Source: an uncultured beta proteobacterium
GTDB lineage: Bacteria; Pseudomonadota; Gammaproteobacteria; Burkholderiales; Burkholderiaceae_C
Direction of reading: 5' to 3'
DNA length: 32,619 bases
NCBI GenBank assembly: GCA_903869595.1
Contig: CAIPZV010000056.1
Location: 1-32,619, forward strand
Positions 31,404 to 32,619 of this stretch are shown here, in pieces. The position numbers were made by a program, and so were the translations under genes. Within the stretch, counting starts at the first letter, position 1; every line of letters begins with the position of its first letter. The notes beneath the pieces were generated by a model. That model searched no databases and was not told the DNA's origin. It worked only from the letters and a program-made list of their open reading frames with translations.

Positions 31404-32619
31404 GTGCCCGCCGCCGCCCCGTCCCCCGCCTATGCCGAGCTGTACGCCATCAGCGCGTTCAGCTTTCAGCATGGCGCGTCTTTGCCGCAGGAGTTGGTAG
31501 CACGGGCCAAGGCTTTGGGCTATGCGGCGCTGGCGCTGACCGACGAATGCTCGGTGGCGGGCGTGGTGCGCGCGCACGAGGCGGCGCGTGCGGCGGGCTT
31601 ACCGTTGTTGCCAGGCGCTGAGTTTGGTGTGCGCGCGGTGGCGGGGGAGACGCTGTTTCGCTTCGTCGCCCTGCCGCACAATTTGCAGGGTTGGGGCAAT
31701 ATGTGCGAGTTCATAAGCAGCGCGCGCCGCGCTGCGCCCAAGGGGCAATACGCGCTGCATTGGCAGGCTGCGCAAGGCGGCTGGGCGGCTTGGCCGAGCT
31801 TGGCGGGCAATGAAATTATTTTGCTTTTGCCGCCTGCTTTGCCCGTGGAAAAAGCCTGTGCGATTGCTGCGGCTGCGCGTGCGCACTATGGCGCGCAGGT
31901 GTGGTTGGGCGTGACGCGAAGCTTGGGCGCGCAGGACGCGCTGCACAGCTTGCGCATAAGCCAGATCGCACACTTGAGTGGCCTGCCGGTGGTGGCCGTG
32001 GGCGCGGTGCAAATGCATGTGCGTTCGCGCAAACCTTTGCACGATGTGATCACCGCCGTGCGCATGCGCTTGCCAGTGGCGCAATGCGGGCGCGGCTTGC
32101 AAGCCAATGCGGAGCGACATTTGCGCAGCCGCGCGCGCTTGGCTAGCTTGTTTGATGCAGAGCATCTAGCCAACACTTTGGAGATTGCCCGCCGCTGCAA
32201 TTTTTCGTTGGATAGCTTGCGTTACCACTACCCGCTAGAGGCCGTGCTCCCGGGCCAGACACCGGCGCAAACGCTGCGCCATTACACCGAAGAGGGCGCC
32301 TGCATGCGCTACCCCGCAGGCATGCCTGCTAGCGTGCGCAAGCAGGTAGAGCATGAGCTGGCGCTGATCGCTGAATTGAAGTACGAGATGTATTTCCTCA
32401 CGGTGCACGACATCGTGCGCTTTGCGCGCAGCCGCGGCATCTTGTGTCAGGGGCGCGGATCGGCGGCCAATTCGGCGGTGTGCTACTGCCTGGGTGTGAC
32501 CGAGGTGGACCCTTCGCGCATGAGCGTGTTGTTTGAACGCTTTATCTCGCGCGAGCGCGACGAGCCGCCCGATATTGATGTGGACTTTGAGCACCAGCGG
32601 CGCGAAGAAGTCATCCAAT
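31404..32619 (+). CDS. dnaE2: Error-prone DNA polymerase DnaE2 (ImuC), 3' end beyond the window
   Basis: 405 codons are visible from GTG 31404 to the window end. The N-terminal PHP domain has '[53 protein letters not shown]', close to DnaE2 proteins except that the usual His of 'ELHxLS' is Tyr. The polymerase core contains '[36 protein letters not shown]' and the catalytic acidic motif P-D-I-D-V-D-F-E near the window end. It is the DNA polymerase of the ImuA-ImuB-DnaE2 mutasome that performs translesion synthesis and damage-induced mutagenesis. A LexA box lies immediately upstream. No Shine-Dalgarno precedes the GTG, though a nearby purine run (AAAAAAAG) may help. Confidence 0.93.
   Translation, partial: MPAAAPSPAYAELYAISAFSFQHGASLPQELVARAKALGYAALALTDECSVAGVVRAHEAARAAGLPLLPGAEFGVRAVAGETLFRFVALPHNLQGWGNMCEFISSARRAAPKGQYALHWQAAQGGWAAWPSLAGNEIILLLPPALPVEKACAIAAAARAHYGAQVWLGVTRSLGAQDALHSLRISQIAHLSGLPVVAVGAVQMHVRSRKPLHDVITAVRMRLPVAQCGRGLQANAERHLRSRARLASLFDAEHLANTLEIARRCNFSLDSLRYHYPLEAVLPGQTPAQTLRHYTEEGACMRYPAGMPASVRKQVEHELALIAELKYEMYFLTVHDIVRFARSRGILCQGRGSAANSAVCYCLGVTEVDPSRMSVLFERFISRERDEPPDIDVDFEHQRREEVIQ

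Overview
The window looks like a chromosomal segment of a betaproteobacterium of the order Burkholderiales, most likely a Comamonadaceae-type organism (Rhodoferax/Polaromonas-like). This is inferred from the high-GC coding style, the gene order of the aa3-type cytochrome c oxidase locus (DUF2244, coxB, coxA, a 36-residue assembly peptide, cox11, DUF2970, coxC, twin-TM protein, SURF1, Sco-like protein, ctaA, ctaB, SCO), and an imuA-imuB/dnaE2 mutagenesis cassette with CTGT-N8-ACAG LexA boxes. Genus assignment is inference only.

Region 1 (1-5233) is visibly AT-richer than the rest and carries three genes for exported proteins of unknown role: a beta-propeller/Ig-like protein, a lipoprotein, and an outer-membrane beta-barrel. 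The first two are each followed by a diverged copy of the same intergenic repeat. This looks like an acquired or fast-evolving surface-protein block.

Region 2 (5309-8225, minus strand) is a tight four-gene operon: MoxR AAA+ ATPase, small glycine-rich membrane protein, GNAT acetyltransferase and VWA (CoxE-like) protein. A long inverted repeat lies in its 5' leader. Region 3 (8402-14534) is mixed housekeeping: diheme cytochrome c4, DUF1841, TauE/SafE permease, ParA-like ATPase, MaoC hydratase, TrmL, ComF, a BioC-like methyltransferase without a recognisable SAM motif I, and DUF2244.

Region 4 (14589-23787) encodes the aa3 cytochrome c oxidase, its copper-delivery factors (Cox11, SCO, a Sco-like protein), SURF1 and heme A biosynthesis (CtaA, CtaB). 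Cytochrome c4 upstream is a plausible electron donor. Region 5 (23912-24850) is rpoH on the minus strand, with a perfect CIRCE operator 30 bp upstream. This predicts HrcA control of sigma-32.

Region 6 (24958-32619) is stress and efflux: a NicO-type Ni/Co exporter with a long His-rich loop encoded by hexanucleotide repeats, a Bcr/CflA MFS pump, LexA-controlled imuA-imuB, a chromate transporter on the opposite strand, and the 5' part of dnaE2 with its own LexA box. imuA carries a palindromic MITE/REP-like element in its 3' coding end. An antitoxin-like remnant lies just after imuB. No tRNA, rRNA, CRISPR array or intact transposase was seen.
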